64,000 nucleotides of DNA from Phanerodontia chrysosporium (lineage: Eukaryota > Basidiomycota > Agaricomycetes > Polyporales > Phanerochaetaceae): positions 186,001-250,000 of the forward strand of contig MJGA01000007.1 in the NCBI GenBank assembly GCA_001910725.1. Reading direction: 5' to 3'. Positions 46,601 through 58,800 of this stretch are shown piece by piece; position 1 is the stretch's first letter; each line of letters opens with the position of its first letter. The notes beneath the pieces are model-generated. The model was not told where the DNA came from. It did not search any database and saw only the letters and a list, made by a program, of their open reading frames with translations. Made by a program: the position numbers and the translations under genes.

Positions 46601-47861
46601 TAGGCTTGCTGACCTTGGATGTAGAGATTCAGCTCCCTGAGGGGACGAGTTATACTGCTGGTGATTACCTTGCTGTGTGAGCATCCTGCATGCTAGCCTC
46701 ATTCCTGAACTAACTGCGACTCTGCACAGGCTGCCGACAAACCCGCCAAGGGATGTTCGACGTGTTCTGAAACGCTTTGCGCTACTGGCTGACCAAGAGG
46801 TACGGTTCAAACTCACCACACGTCGTTGTTTGCTGAAAGGCCGTAGATTACTATCCAATCCGCAGATCCGACCTCTCTTCCCACCGGCCGCCCTGTCAAT
46901 GTCTACGCACTCCTGAGCGGCTATGTCGAGCTTGCGCAACCAGCGACGACGCGTGACCTGCGTTTGCTAATAGAAGCCTCCTCCTCCGACGCGGAAAAGC
47001 AAGTATTCAAGAGCTCGCTGACAACCACGCCGAGCGCGTACTGCAACCGCGGCTCAGTGTGCTTGACATCGTCGAAGCGCATCCGAGCGTGCACGTGCCG
47101 TTCGCCGCATTCCTGCAGCTCCTGCCTGCGATGCGCGTGCGGCAATACTCCATCTCGTCCTCGCCGCTCGCCGACCCTGCGCGCGCGACGCTCACGATCC
47201 GCGTGTTTGAGCTGCCCGGCGCACCCGCCCGTAGGCCGCACCTCGGCGTTGGCTCGACGTTCCTCGCCCGCCTTGCGCCTGGCGACCGCGTCCAGCTCGC
47301 CGTGCGCCCGTGCAAGCCAGCGTTCCGCCTCCCCGCTGACCCCACCGTCCCGCTCGTACTCTGCTGCGCGGGCGCGGGACTCGCGCCCATGCGCGGATTC
47401 CTGCAAGAGCGTGCGATGCAGAAGCAGGCTGGGCGCGATGTCGGGAAGAGCCTCCTGTTTTTTGGGTGCCGTGATCCCCAGGAGGACTATCTGTACAAGG
47501 ACGATGATCTCAAGGTGTGGGTCGATCTCGGCATTGTTGACGTTCGCGTCGCGTTTTCGAGGGCCCCGGACCAGTCGCTCGGGTGCAAGTATGTCCAAGA
47601 GTGAGTGCGCGTGCTAGAGGTTGTGCGGTGTTACCATGCTGACCCTTTCGCAGCCGCATCTGGCACGACCGTGCAGACGTGCTCGCGGCATGGAACCAGG
47701 GCGCCAAGCTCTACCTTTGCGGCTCGGCGAAGATGGCAGCAGGTGTCAAGGACAAGCTCGTCCATGTCGTGCGGGATGCGACGGGCGTAGACGAGGCATC
47801 CGCCTCGGACAAGTTCAACGAGATGATGGCAGACAGATTTGCGACAGATATCTTCGAGTAG
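43602..47861 (+). CDS. CYP505: CYP505-5: P450-reductase fusion monooxygenase (three frame breaks)
   Basis: Type II copy. The start MTHPIPTPPTVPLLGHATLI lies at 43602. Motifs: AGHETTSG helix I, MRETLRL, FRPERMLDGKFEALP, heme loop FGAGIRSCIG with the Cys codon at 45493-45495, FMN loop YFGSNMGTAESFAQR, FGCGNRDWARTFQRI, FAD loop RQYSISSSPLADP, NADPH loop CAGAGLAPMRGFLQER, and the tail ADRFATDIFE at 47861. One base is missing at about 46003 (GGTCC-GTCGTC), 46220 (GCATCC-GACG) and 47007 (TATTC-AAGAGC); adding one base at each restores the family reading. The segment ADPVTGKKMTDLSVKQNV equals that in CYP505-2, its positional mirror. Two decayed copies of its own 3'-terminal exon follow downstream at 48080-48524. 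Confidence 0.88.
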
Positions 47862-48079
47862 CCATGAGGCTGTGACCTTCGGTTTGGGATTTAGAGATCG
47901 TTTTCGTACGTAGATGTAGGCGGCCTCTTGGCATACATAATGTCTTGAATGTACGTGGTTCGAATTGTGCAGATGTGTGCCGATGGCTCACCTGGAATCC
48001 TTCTGCGTTATAAAAGCAATTATTCTCATATCCCGACGGTTGAACGGTTTCGTGTGGTCCTTGCCTCTCGGATGTGATA

Positions 48080-48243
48080 GCGACCTAGGGACAAAGGCGC
48101 GAGTCTCTGCAGCTCGGCAAAGATGGTGACAGGTCAGCTCGTGCGTGTCGTTAAAGATGTCCTGAAGCTTGAGCGCGCAGCTGCGGTCGAGTGGTTCAAT
48201 GACATGATGCAGGACAGATTTTGCTACAGATATTTTCGAGTGA
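48080..48243 (+). pseudogene. Relic 1 of the CYP505 terminal exon
   Basis: Reads SSAKMVTGQLVRVVKDVLKL, then ERAAAVEWFNDMMQDRF, matching the last exon of CYP505-2/3/5 (SAKMAAGVKDKLVLVVQDAM, AAAVEKFNTMMAGRF). With one T removed from the TTTT run at about 48224 the ending becomes RFATDIFE and stop. No other reductase exon lies upstream, so only the 3' exon was copied. Confidence 0.8.
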
Positions 48244-48366
48244 GGTACGAGCACGTTGTAAGTGCTGCTTTCACGTATTGTATTTGGAATGATCTTCGGG
48301 ACCACTCAACACGGTTTAATTGCCTAATAGCGATGGCATGCACCTTCCGGCTTGGTGCAATAGCGC

Positions 48367-48524
48367 GAGGTTCTATCTGGGCGACTTGGTTGAGATGGCC
48401 GCGTCGGCGTGAAGGATAAGATCGTGACAGTCGTGGTTGACATGACGAAGCTCGGAATGACGCTGCAATCGAGAAGTTGGGCAGCATGTTGAAATTTCGT
48501 TGTGCCACAGAGATCTTTGAATGA
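48367..48524 (+). pseudogene. Relic 2 of the CYP505 terminal exon
   Basis: A more decayed copy of the same exon: FYLGDLVEMAA, then after a one-base shift GVKDKIVTVVVDMTKLG, then after another shift DAAIEKLGSMLKFRCATEIF with E and stop at 48524. It lies about 125 bases after relic 1. Confidence 0.75.
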
Positions 48525-48630
48525 CAGGTCTTTCTTTTATGAATCGTACGTTCAATACAGCTTTGGTCGAGTTACGCCCTGGACTGTACATTTGACTCGA
48601 GCTTCATGTCCAGCGGGTTTGTTGGCGAAT

Positions 48631-48665
48631 GAAAAAGGAAGAAGAAAAAGAAAAAGAAAGAAAAA
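48631..48665 (+). repeat. Short A/G-only tract
   Basis: 35 bases of A and G only, made of AAAAAG and GAAA units; simple-sequence DNA in an intergenic region. Confidence 0.6.
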
Positions 48666-49081
48666 TAGCCTGTTCATGCCCTAGAGTGTCTTGCAGTGTG
48701 GTAATCCTACAGTCACGTCGTACTCTTCTGGAAAGCCTCTCGAGTTGTAAAGCGAATCCTTCGCTCGACGAGGACATCCGGCCTTGGCGTCTTGTGCCAC
48801 GTGGGCCCGTGGGAGAAATCCTTACCGCGCTCTTGCTCGGCGATGTCAGCCAGCTCACTCACCTTACACGGTCTCGACGACGGACAGGACGACGGCGAGG
48901 CGAGAATTGACACAGGCATGACGGACTCGTACTCTGGGCGCAGCGCCTAAGGCCCGTACCGTGTGTTACCGTGAGTGAGAGGTACGCACTACAACTTCTA
49001 TTTGCAACTAATATGCACTTGTATAGGCTGCTACACAGATAGAGGATACCTTGTCCTAGCGTGGATTACATCCATGAGCCC

Positions 49082-50284
49082 CTAGACATTACGGACGACC
49101 AGCTTGCCCAAGGCATGTCCGATGGGTCTGACGGGTGACAAGCTGGCGACGGAAGAGGCGCGAGACGGCGGAGGCGGGCAAGGCATCGAGGTCAGTTCGC
49201 TCTGGAGGAGCATTGCGTGCACTGATGCAGTCGTGGACTGCGGAACCATAGGAACTTCTTCAGTAATGCCGTCCGCGGTAGAAGCGTTGACAGCTCGAGA
49301 GGCGTCGTCAGGACCTTCGGCGCCGGCCTCAGCTACTGCGTGGCGCCAGGCTTCAATGCGATCCTCACTGCTTGGTTCCGAACAGAGCACCAGGCTCCCC
49401 GTAAAGCCATCCATTCGCTCCCCTTCCTCCTCCTTGGTTGCTTTGCCCGACCGCCTGCCCTTCTTTGACCCATTGTCGGATTGGCCCGCCTTGTCCCCTT
49501 GTCATCCGTTGCCCGCCATCGGCCCTCTTAAACTTCTCTGCACTGCCGCCCTCTCCATCCTGCCCTTCGACATTGTCTCCACATCCAGTAACCGGGGACG
49601 ACGTTGGGACCCTGCTGGGTGGCACAGGGAAGGTACGGGAGGCAGTGGCGGGAGCGGCCGGACGGGGCGCAAGATGTGCCCCACGGGTGCGGTGTATGTG
49701 AGAGCGAGGGGGCGTTTGTGCGGCACAGCGGTACGCTCCGCGGTCGTGTTCATTGCTGTGCTGTTGCCAGGCAACACGGCGGTGAATACCACTGTGAAAT
49801 CTGGCTGCCGAATGATCTCATGTTTGTCCAATCTGTGGACTTGCTTGGTGGAAACTGTGGGCCATCGTAAGTCCTGTGTAAGAACCTCTTTTACCGGCGA
49901 CTGACCTCTATTCTTTAGTTTCTCGTGCGGGCAAGTCTTAGGGCGAACCTCTGAAGGCCTCGGAAATTCAGCGTCCTCCACCGAGCGCTCAGCAGGCCTC
50001 ACGGCGAGGCCACCCTCGGCGGCCACAGCGCCACTGCCTCGACCTTCAAGTTCACAGCGGTACATGGAGAACATTGCGTCCATGCTGAACCACGCTTGTT
50101 CAGCGATGGGACGCAGCGGTCCAGGTGCTGCACGCGCGCGGTGCGAGAAGGCCGCCAGGTAGCGATCCATCTCTACACATAATGTGTCGAGCTCCGCGGT
50201 GGACAGCGTGGCGACGTGCGCTGGCGTGCCCTCAGGTTGCACTAGTGTCGGAGAGGATGGCGCAGTGGTAGTGGGATGACTCAT
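49082..50284 (-). CDS. Member C of the uncharacterised A/B/C family
   Basis: Mirror copy of member B. The start at 50284 (MSHPTTTAPSSPTLVQPEGT) runs open for 260 codons through VATLSTAELDTLCVEMDRYL, SMYRCELEGRG, RQPDFTVVFTAVLPGN and TYTAPVGHILRPVRPLPPLP, to a stop at 49502. A possible intron around 49895-49935 keeps the frame open whether spliced or not. The family C terminus (MDGFTGSLVLCSEPSSEDRI ... IGHALGKLVVRNV) follows in another frame, ending at 49082. Relative to B there is one extra G at about 49486 and an unmatched stretch near 49570-49600, so as written the 110-residue C-terminal block is detached. No known domain; Ser/Pro-rich N terminus, Arg/Pro-rich middle. Expression evidence would be needed to fix the structure. 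Confidence 0.6.
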
Positions 50285-51206
50285 GGTGGAAAGCTTGGGT
50301 TTGTGATTTTACGAGAGTTGAGGTATGTGCGGTGAACGTTCAACTGTGTTGACGGCTGTGAATGATAACACTTGCTTTGTAGGATTGGCTAGCCAGACGC
50401 GTGTCAGGAGCAGCGACAGTGGGATGAAAAGCGAAGAGGATAGACGAGTTTGCAGTAATTCGCAGTGGTGCGGATGGAAGGCAGGAAGAGGCGCGGGGGC
50501 CCCTCTTATACACATCGCTTTACCCAAATGTGGCGACCGGTGCGCATACCATCCTCCGGGTCGAAAGCGCCACCCGGAACCTGTCGCCGGTGGACAAGTT
50601 CTAGGATCGAGCCTTCGCGATGCGCCCAGACCGCCGTTCCTCAAGCGATCACCGTGAGGGCCAACTCTCTCCAAAGACCTATGGGGCTTGCTTACGCTCA
50701 TCTCTGCTTCTCCCAGCTATGCGTATGCCTATCTCATCGGACGTATACCTGCCTCAGGGCCTCGCCACCCGTACCCAAACATACCGCAGATGCTTGCCAG
50801 ATCTGTTGATGGGGAGGTTGTATCCATGACACTTGCGAAGGGGGCCCGCAAGCAGAGTTCCTCCGGTCGTGACATTATTGGGCATCGCGGCTAGGCGGCC
50901 TCGAGCATAGCTTCTCCATTCTGAAGCTCTAATGCGGGTGGCATTTGTTCATGCCCAAAAGCGACCGAAAGCGCACTGACTCGGACTTGGACTCGCCATC
51001 CCCATTTTGCTTCTATTTGGCCCAGGCCGGGAATGCAACTTGACACCGCAACTACACCTCGCTTGTCATGCCTCGATGGTTCCGAGCACGCTGAGACCAA
51101 AGGTTGCATTCGTGTGTACGACGGCGGGGTCCCATCGTGAACATCGTCGAACATCTACCGCATGCATCTCAACTGGAACCCGAGCTACCAACTGAAGTTA
51201 CCTGCC
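50285..51206. other. Shared divergent upstream region of member C
   Basis: Mirror of 17885-18867, with the conserved TATA box. No supported gene. Confidence 0.5.
50505..50510 (-). promoter_or_regulatory. TATA box of member C
   Basis: TATAAG on the minus strand inside a conserved TATAAGAGGGGCCCC context shared with member B. Confidence 0.5.
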
Positions 51207-51370
51207 ATGAGCTACTCCGCCACCACTAGCACTACTCCGTCCTTGCCTACGTTCTGTAACCTGGAGGCACGTCGGTGGACGTTGCGACGCTCTACACCGT
51301 GGAGCACAACAGGCAGGGCATAGATATTGATCGCTACCATGCCGTGATATCTCTCGAAGCGGCCCCTTAG
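51207..51370 (+). pseudogene. Truncated copy of the A/B/C family (right arm)
   Basis: Mirror of the relic at 17720-17884. It starts MSYSATTSTTPSLPT and ends ISLEAAP with TAG at 51370, but is one base shorter and loses the frame near 51250 before regaining VATLYTVEHNRQGIDIDRYH. It lies back to back with member C. Confidence 0.65.
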
Positions 51371-52264
51371 GTACGGGGTTGATGAACGCGAAACCCATCC
51401 TCGTAGTCCTATGTAACGACTTGTCGGTAAGTAGTCCAGGTGGCGCGTGTGTGGCGTCACAATTGGCTCTGCGCGGCACGGTCTAGCCCACAGCTAGATG
51501 CCCTTTCACACGCAGGCGTCTGCTATTCTGCAGATTATGGTCGAGTTTAGGGCAAGCGAAGGCGTAGGACCGGGTAGATTGAGCTAGAGAGGTGTACAAA
51601 AGCCACAATATTATTCTAGTAGCTCTCGTTTTCTCCTCCATTGCAGGGCACCGGCCTTGGTCGCCTTCAGATAGTTTTGAGTCGTGGATGACTGCTACGT
51701 CTTACCTAGTAAGCTATACGCCCGCTGTGCGTCTTGGCCCATCCGTGGCATGTTCCTCAAACCGTTCGTCGGTGCGATGGCCTACCCGTTTCAATCTAGG
51801 GACGTAGCCTTTGTGATAGGTTCCGAACCTGTCGACAACGAACGATAAGTTAGCACATACCCTAGTAGGACGCGTAGAGACCCCTGACACCGCCGACCGC
51901 GCCCAGGTGGTGTGATAGACGCCGTCGTTCAAGTTGAACTTGCCCCTCATCGCACTGCGGGTGGAAACGTACGGCCTGGGTGCAAGTAAGGTGCTGTCCG
52001 GATTGTTTCTGATTCTCTGAAATTATGGTGAACCCGTCAACGTTGCTAGGATCTGCGTCTGCGCGGTTTGCGCCACCGTTCACCCCGCTTTCCGCCGGTG
52101 AGAACGAGATACCTCGTGTCCTCTGCGTGTACTCCGACTGATAACAAGGAAACCCTTACAGGGACCGAAGCTCGGACTTTTTATGGTCACGAGATCTGCC
52201 CCAGAAACAGTACAAGTATCGCGGTAAGCAAGCCCGTCGTCGCAACATCAACGCTATCCCACTG
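51371..52264. other. Intergenic; break point of the mirror homology
   Basis: Mirror homology to the left arm runs to about 51700 and then stops; the remaining 560 bases lead into the kinase gene. No transposon ends or gene seen. Confidence 0.5.
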
Positions 52265-55200
52265 ATGTCGTCCACAGCCAGGGGCGACCATTCCACTCCT
52301 GCTGAGCAGGCGAAGTCCGTGTCTCAGGCATTCTCTTCGACTGCGAACGCGGCACCTGCCGTGGCAGATCCATTTCCTGCTCCCACTCCTAGGACCCCAC
52401 CTCCGAACCCTGCAGCACTCCCAGTCCAGATCACCGAAAATCACTCAGGCGTCACCGGGACAGTCGAGCCCCCTACCCCAAACAATCCGTCGGACAGGCC
52501 CACTGCAACACCGCGCTCGCGCAAGGTCAGCGGTGCCCTCGATAACTGGAAGCACAAGAACGAGCGCTCAGAGCTGCTCAACGACGAGATGGACCCTCGG
52601 TACGCCGTGGAAGCCTCAGAGGAGACGTTTCTCGAGAAGTACGTTCCCGGGGAGAATCTGACAGAGGAACACCTTGCGAAGATTGGAGACTTTAGCCACG
52701 TTCCCGTGAATGCGACCCTCGAGAGGAAGATCTATCATCCCTTGGTGAGTTCGATACTCCACTTACCATAAGCGTGGCGCTGAAGTGAATCCTTCAGTTC
52801 AACCCCATTCAGCGCATGTACGAGGTGACGGGCCTGCCATACACCTGCCGTGCGACAGGTGATCATCCCGAGTCCGGCATGGACGACATGAAGCTTGACG
52901 GATGCAGCTATCCCACTAGGGGTGTGCCTATGGTCAATGATGGCGACAGGAAGATATACGACCTGGACCCCGAGAGGACGCACAAGAAGGGTGCAGAAGA
53001 GTGGGAGCGCAGCCTGTGGACTTGCCAGGGACGCACTTGCTGGGCTTGGCTGACGACATTCATCGAGGTGAAGGTCAAGCCGAGTTCCGCCCCCTTCCAA
53101 TTCAAAGACGGCAAGCACTTCCTGTCGGAGACTGTCGACGGCAAAAAATCCCGCGCCCAGATGGCGAGGTATGCGGCAGAGCTTATGCGCCGGCAGCATC
53201 GCAAGTTCCTCTTCACCGTCTTCATCTGCAGGAATCTGGTCTGGTTCATGCGCTGGGATCGGGCCGGCGCCATCGTATCCGCTCCGGTCGACTACATCCG
53301 TGACCGCAAACCCCTACTCAATTTCTTCTATCGCCTAGCTCAGCTCGACCGTTCCCACCAAGGCTACGACACGTCAACAGTCTTGGCCTCTGCGGACCAG
53401 CTAAGACTGTTCCAAGACTATGCTCGTCACTTGAAGGAGGCTAAGTCTCCGGAATCAGCATATGCTGAACATGCGGTCTCAGACCCTCTGCGCTATCCCG
53501 TCTATGCGGTACATGGTCACTCTCTTTCTTAGTCTTTGCGCTGCTGGACTTACGCAACACTGCAGGTGCAGTGCGACGATGTCACATGGTTGAAGCACCT
53601 CGATGCAGAGATGAAGCAATTCCCAGACAGTAGAACTTTCACCTACCTGATTGGCAAGCCTCGCTCCAGTTCGCTGTCACCTACCGGTCGTGGTGGCAAA
53701 GGCTTCATCGCCTACGACGTGGATCGCAAACGGCTAGTCTGGTTCAAGGACTACTGGTGCGCCGAGGCGAAGGGCGTACACCCGGAGCTGGAGACGTATC
53801 AGCGCCTGCGAAGACATCGCGTCAGGTTCGTCGCAACCGCAATTGCAGGAGGCGACGTTGTGGAAGGCGGTGAGCGTCAGGTCACGATCACGCAGGACTT
53901 GTTGGACCATGTAGCCCGGCCGGCTCTCAGGTTTCACCATCGTCTCGTACTCTGGGAGATTGGGAAACCTCTTGAGACTTATGTTCATGGCGGTCAACTA
54001 GTGCGCGCGGTGCTGCACGCGTTATACGGTGCGTGTCTTGTCTCGCGCATTGTGCCTCAGACAGCCTGACGCCTGGTCGTGTCTAGGACATCAGCAGGCA
54101 TGGGAGAAGGCTGGAATCCTGCACCGCGACGTCAGCATGAGCAACATCTTGATCAACGTGCGTAATGGGGTGGCATTTCTTAACGACTGGGACCTATGCA
54201 AGTACAAGACAGAACTAGACATGACAAGCCAGGCAGGACGTTCGGTGGGTAGCCAGACGATCAGCGTCTATGCAGGCATTAACATCTCGCTCTGTCCTAG
54301 GGGACGTGGCCCTACATGTCGGGTACTCTGCTGGAGTATCCGCTGAAGCCTAACGACCTGGCGGACGACATCGAGTCGTTCGTCTATGTCATCTGGCTTT
54401 CCCTCCTCCGCTTTCATGCGCATACTCTCTCTCAAAAGGACAAGCACGGCAGGAGACGGGCACTTGCATCTCATCTGTACGTAAAATACCAGGATTGCAA
54501 CGTCCTCCAGAACGGCTTTACCGTTGGAGGTGCTGCTAAAATCGAGGCCATGCTGGCGGCAAACCCAGGCTTCAAACTCATCATGGACAAGAATCAGACG
54601 GAGATGTTGGTTCTGGTCGCCAAATTGGCCCGTCTTGGGAAGCTTCACTACGACTCGTTGAACCTAACGGAGCTTGAGTATCAGTATGGCGTTCCCCAGC
54701 CTCCGCAACCCGTCGACGCCGATGCCACTGCTGACCTGGAGGACGACACGATGTCCAATGAACCGGAAGGGCCTGATCCCTATGTTGACGACGATATGGG
54801 AAACGTTTCCGAATGGAGCGATGAGGGCAACCCCTCGACTTCTCCGCCCACGGGTCCCGTACACATTAGGGATCGATCTACCCCGCCAACGACACCAGCC
54901 GCGCTCGCTGACGAGCCTGTAACGCCACGTGGCCCTCGTACCATGGCCACCCACAGTATCGCACACGTTCCACACCTCACTGCCGCGGCCTCTGATGCTC
55001 CTCCGCAGCTCCGCATGCAGACACATCACACCGCCCGTAACCCTTCGCACGCCTTTGTCGCGACAGGATCTTCCCTACCTGCGAAGGAACTTGCTGAGCT
55101 TGGAGCGACTATTGCCGCGAGCGCGGAACAAGTCACCGGAGACTTCAGGTCGCACGGGCCCATAATCAGCATCCTCACAGAGGCCACCAAACCGAAGAGA

Positions 55201-55455
55201 TGGAAGGACGACAAGATCGGAGACCAGTTCGAAGGTCTCGCCGTCATGTATATAGGAGATCCCGTTGGAAGTACGGGAAGCCAGAAGCGTAAAGCTGCAG
55301 GTGGCGATCTGAACCCCAGTGCCAGCCAGTCGCGATCTCGACAGACCGAACGGAGCGCGCAGTCCCTTACGAGCATTCCAGAGCCCGCGATGGAGACCAA
55401 GGAACCTGCAAAGGAGACGGGCGATGTTTTTGGTGCTCTGAGTCCACATGTTTGA
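52265..55455 (+). CDS. FunK1-type fungal protein kinase
   Basis: Kinase-like protein of the FunK1 family, expanded in Agaricomycetes. Exons 52265-52744, 52798-53508, 53566-54028, 54087-54244 and 54301-55455 join in frame to 988 residues. The N terminus to about 110 is Ser/Pro-rich. Conserved N-lobe blocks include RRQHRKFLFTVFICRNLVWF. The catalytic loop is ILHRDVSMSNIL (HRD at 564-566, Asn571), the metal-binding loop reads DWD at 585-587 instead of DFG, as is usual in FunK1, and GTWPYMSGTLL plus DDIESFVYVIWLSLLRFH follow. These residues are all present, so it could be active. From about 730 the tail is acidic, then disordered, with GDFRSHGPIISILTEATKP. No frame breaks. It lies only in the right arm, between member C's relic and CYP505-6, converging on CYP505-6. 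Confidence 0.92.
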
Positions 55456-55866
55456 GTACACCTACCCTTCGACGGGTGCCTTGTTCAATGCCACCGTATT
55501 GTTACATCGTGACGACAAGCACGCTCGAATGCCTCTCGATATGTATGCTTGAATTCCCCAAATGATACGGAACCTTTGCTGCTATTTAGAGAGGCCCCGC
55601 GTTCTCTGCTACGTTACCGACTCGACCGTCCGCATGAGCGTGAAAGGCAAGTCCGCCTCGATTGAGGCGTTCGTCAGTACAGCTCCAGTGCACGATCGTA
55701 TATTTGCCTTACGTCGTACGTCGACAGGTTCGTCCACAGAGACCGACGACCATATGTATGCTTCCATAAGGTCTGTGTCGTTGGATCGCGGTTGCTATAG
55801 TACATTTTCGATTATATACATCTAGGCAATCCTATCGTGCAAGGCAAGTTGACGCAGGAGGAGGTT
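55456..55866. other. Intergenic between FunK1 and CYP505-6 ends
   Basis: 411 bases between two converging genes; no feature seen. Confidence 0.5.
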
Positions 55867-58800
55867 CTACTCAAAAACATCAGTAGCAAACCGTCCCTTG
55901 ATGATCTTGTTGAACGTGTCGGTAGCCTTCTCAGAGTCGACGCTCAGGTGCGTCGCGATGATCTCGACCAGCTTCTGCTTCACGGCGGTCGCCATACGGC
56001 CCGAGCCGCAGACGTACATCTACACGGATTTCAGCGACGTTTCAGCACAAGTGCAGCAGACGTACCTTCGCGCCCGCCTTCCACACTTTCACGACGTCCT
56101 CGCGATCCGCCCATACACGACTATACAAGCGATCAGCTTTGCTCAACCACCACAGTCAACCCGAGGACTCACTCCTGGACATACTTGCACCCAGCGGACT
56201 GCTCCGTCTCGCGCGAGAACGCAGGTCGGACATCTACGACGCCAAGCTCCGTCCACGTGCGGAGGTCGCTGTCGGCGTACAGGAAGTCGTGCTGCGGCGA
56301 GCGGCAGCCGAAGAAGAGGATGCTCGTCGCGACGTCGCGCCCGGCCTGCTTCTGGAGCGCGCGCTCCTGCAGGAAGCCGCGCATCGGCGCGAGGCCTGCG
56401 CCCGCGCAGAAGAGCACGAGCGGCACGGCGGGGTCTGCGGGCGGGTGGAACGCCGCCGCAGACGGGCGCACCGCAAGCTGCACGCAGTCGCCCGCGCGCA
56501 GACTGGCGAGGTACGTCGACGCGACCCCGAGGAACGGCTCGCGCCGACCAGCCGTCGGTGCCGCACTGAGCACGCTCACCGTCAGCGATGCACGGGTCGG
56601 GTCTGCGAGTGGCGAGGACGAGATGCTGTACTGCCTGACGCGCATGCTCGGGAGCAATTGCAGGAAGAGCGCGAAGCTGATGTCGAGTCCCGGATGCGCC
56701 TCGAGAATGTCGAGAACGCTCAAGCGTGCTGCTTGCACCTTCTCAGCGTAGTCGTCCAGGAGCTCCGAGAGTGCTGCTTTGGTGTCCTCGGACTTGGCTG
56801 CGTCTATCAGGATGCGTAGGTCTCGGGTGGTCGCGGCTTGCGACAGCTCCACGTATCCACTGAGGAGAGACGAGACGTTGACTGGGCGCCCGGTCGGTAG
56901 AGGAGAGGGTCCAGCGGCGGAAATAGTGACCTGAGAGACCGTCAGGCTTAGAGAACACAACTTCATCAGTGGTTTGACGGACCTCCTGATCGGGAAGCAG
57001 AGAAAAGTGCGCAAGAACACGCTGAACGTCCCGCGACGGGTTCATCGGAAGGCTGTCGTCTGCATTCAGCAGGTTTTTTGGCCACCTAGTATGTATGTAC
57101 TCACATTGCGAGGTAGTCGCCGGTGCGGTACGTGAGCCCGTCTGGCAGCTGGAACTCTACAAAGCGTCATGAGCACCGGGCTTCTTTGGCAGAGCACCCA
57201 CATGACTGACCAATGTGATGCTTCTCCGCTACTCCGGGACTCGTGAGCAATCTGTTCTCAACAACTGTGCCCAGCATGGTATCAGGCTGGCGGAGGGCTG
57301 TTGCCCTGGCGGTGCCTGCATCGACGGTCGAGACCTGGATGGCTTCCTGCGGACCCTCGACCTTGGTCGTTCCGTACGTCTACCACAAGTTCGTCAACAT
57401 AGAACGAAGAGCCGGTTCGCGAATACGAACCTGTTGCAGCGCTTCCCACAAGCCCGCCTCCCAGTGCTCGAAGGACTCGAAGAGATCACTGGAGCCGGCG
57501 TCGCCTTCGCCACGGGGAACAAGACGTTTGCCACCACGCACAGCCATCGTGTCGTCGCACAGCGTGGGGATGCGCTGGTACGTGCTCGCCCAGTCGCGAT
57601 TGCCGCATCCAAACACGGCGAACGACACGTCGGCCAGCGCGCTGCCGTTGAGCGCGCTGAGCCACGAGACGAAATGTGCAGCGTTGTCCGCAGGTTGTCC
57701 TGCGCACCGTCACGTCAGGAGCGATGGCCGAGAGGACGACGAACAGGAAGCCTCACCCTCGAAGGAGGCCGTCACTACCACGACAGGGCCGTCGCTCGGC
57801 AGATGGCCTGCGGCAGAGTCAAGTGTGCCGATGACTGCTTTGAAGCCTAGGCGGATGGTTAACGTCACACAGCGCAGAATGACACAGACTCGGAGACCTC
57901 ACCATGTGCGCTCGCATCCGACGCAACCCGCTGCGCAAACGCCTCACAGGTGCCGGTGTTCGAGCCGTAGAGCACGTACATCCGGTGTCCGCCTCCCTCT
58001 CCCGGAGTCGTCACAGGCCCGGGCTGCGCGGCGGGCGCAGTCTGATCGCGGAGCAGCGTCGACGACGGCGTCGCAACCGGAACGATCGACGGCCGGTCGA
58101 TGCGCGGGATGGCGTGAATGAAGAATTCGTGCGGCTTGATCGTGAGCGTCTGCTTGAGCTGCAGGTCGTACGACGGGTCGTGCATGACGAACGTGAAGCG
58201 TTGCATGAGGTATACGACCGTGATCTGCGCCTCCTGCCACGCAAACGGGCGGCCCTGCGGCGCGAAGTGTGGATGAGCCGGCGGAATCTGCGGTGCGCTC
58301 TGCAGACACTTACGATGCACGCTCGCACGCCGAAGCCGAAGGGCTGCCACGCTTCGGGCTAGAGTGTACGTGTCAGACACCGCACCAGGAGAAGATGATG
58401 GAGAAAACGTACAGGGAGCGCCTCAAACCTGCCGTCAAGCATTCGCTCGGGACGGAACTCCTCGGCCTGTGAGGACAAGTCAGCCTGTTTCCTGGGTCCC
58501 AAGGAGCGTGCACACGTACGTCTTCACACCAGACTTTCGGATCGCGATGTACCATGTACACGCCGCAATATATGGGCACATCCTTTGCCACTGGGTATTT
58601 GCCTTTGAGCAGTGTATCCTCAAACGACGCTGCTCCACGCATGGGCGCAGGCGGCCCCAGACGGAGCGCCTCCCGCATCACCGCTGAAGTCAAGTCAATA
58701 CTATCGCATCATAGAAAACGAGGGAGGAATGTCACCGATAAGATATGGAAGCTTGTGGACATCATCCACGGTCATGGGTCTGCTTCCAATGATGGTGTCA

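Larger units (their letters stand above)
47862..49081. other. Intergenic with exon relics and inner end of the right arm
   Basis: It contains two relics of the CYP505 terminal exon (separate entries), an A/G-only tract at 48631-48665, and from about 48770 sequence mirrored at 20400-20090. Confidence 0.6.
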
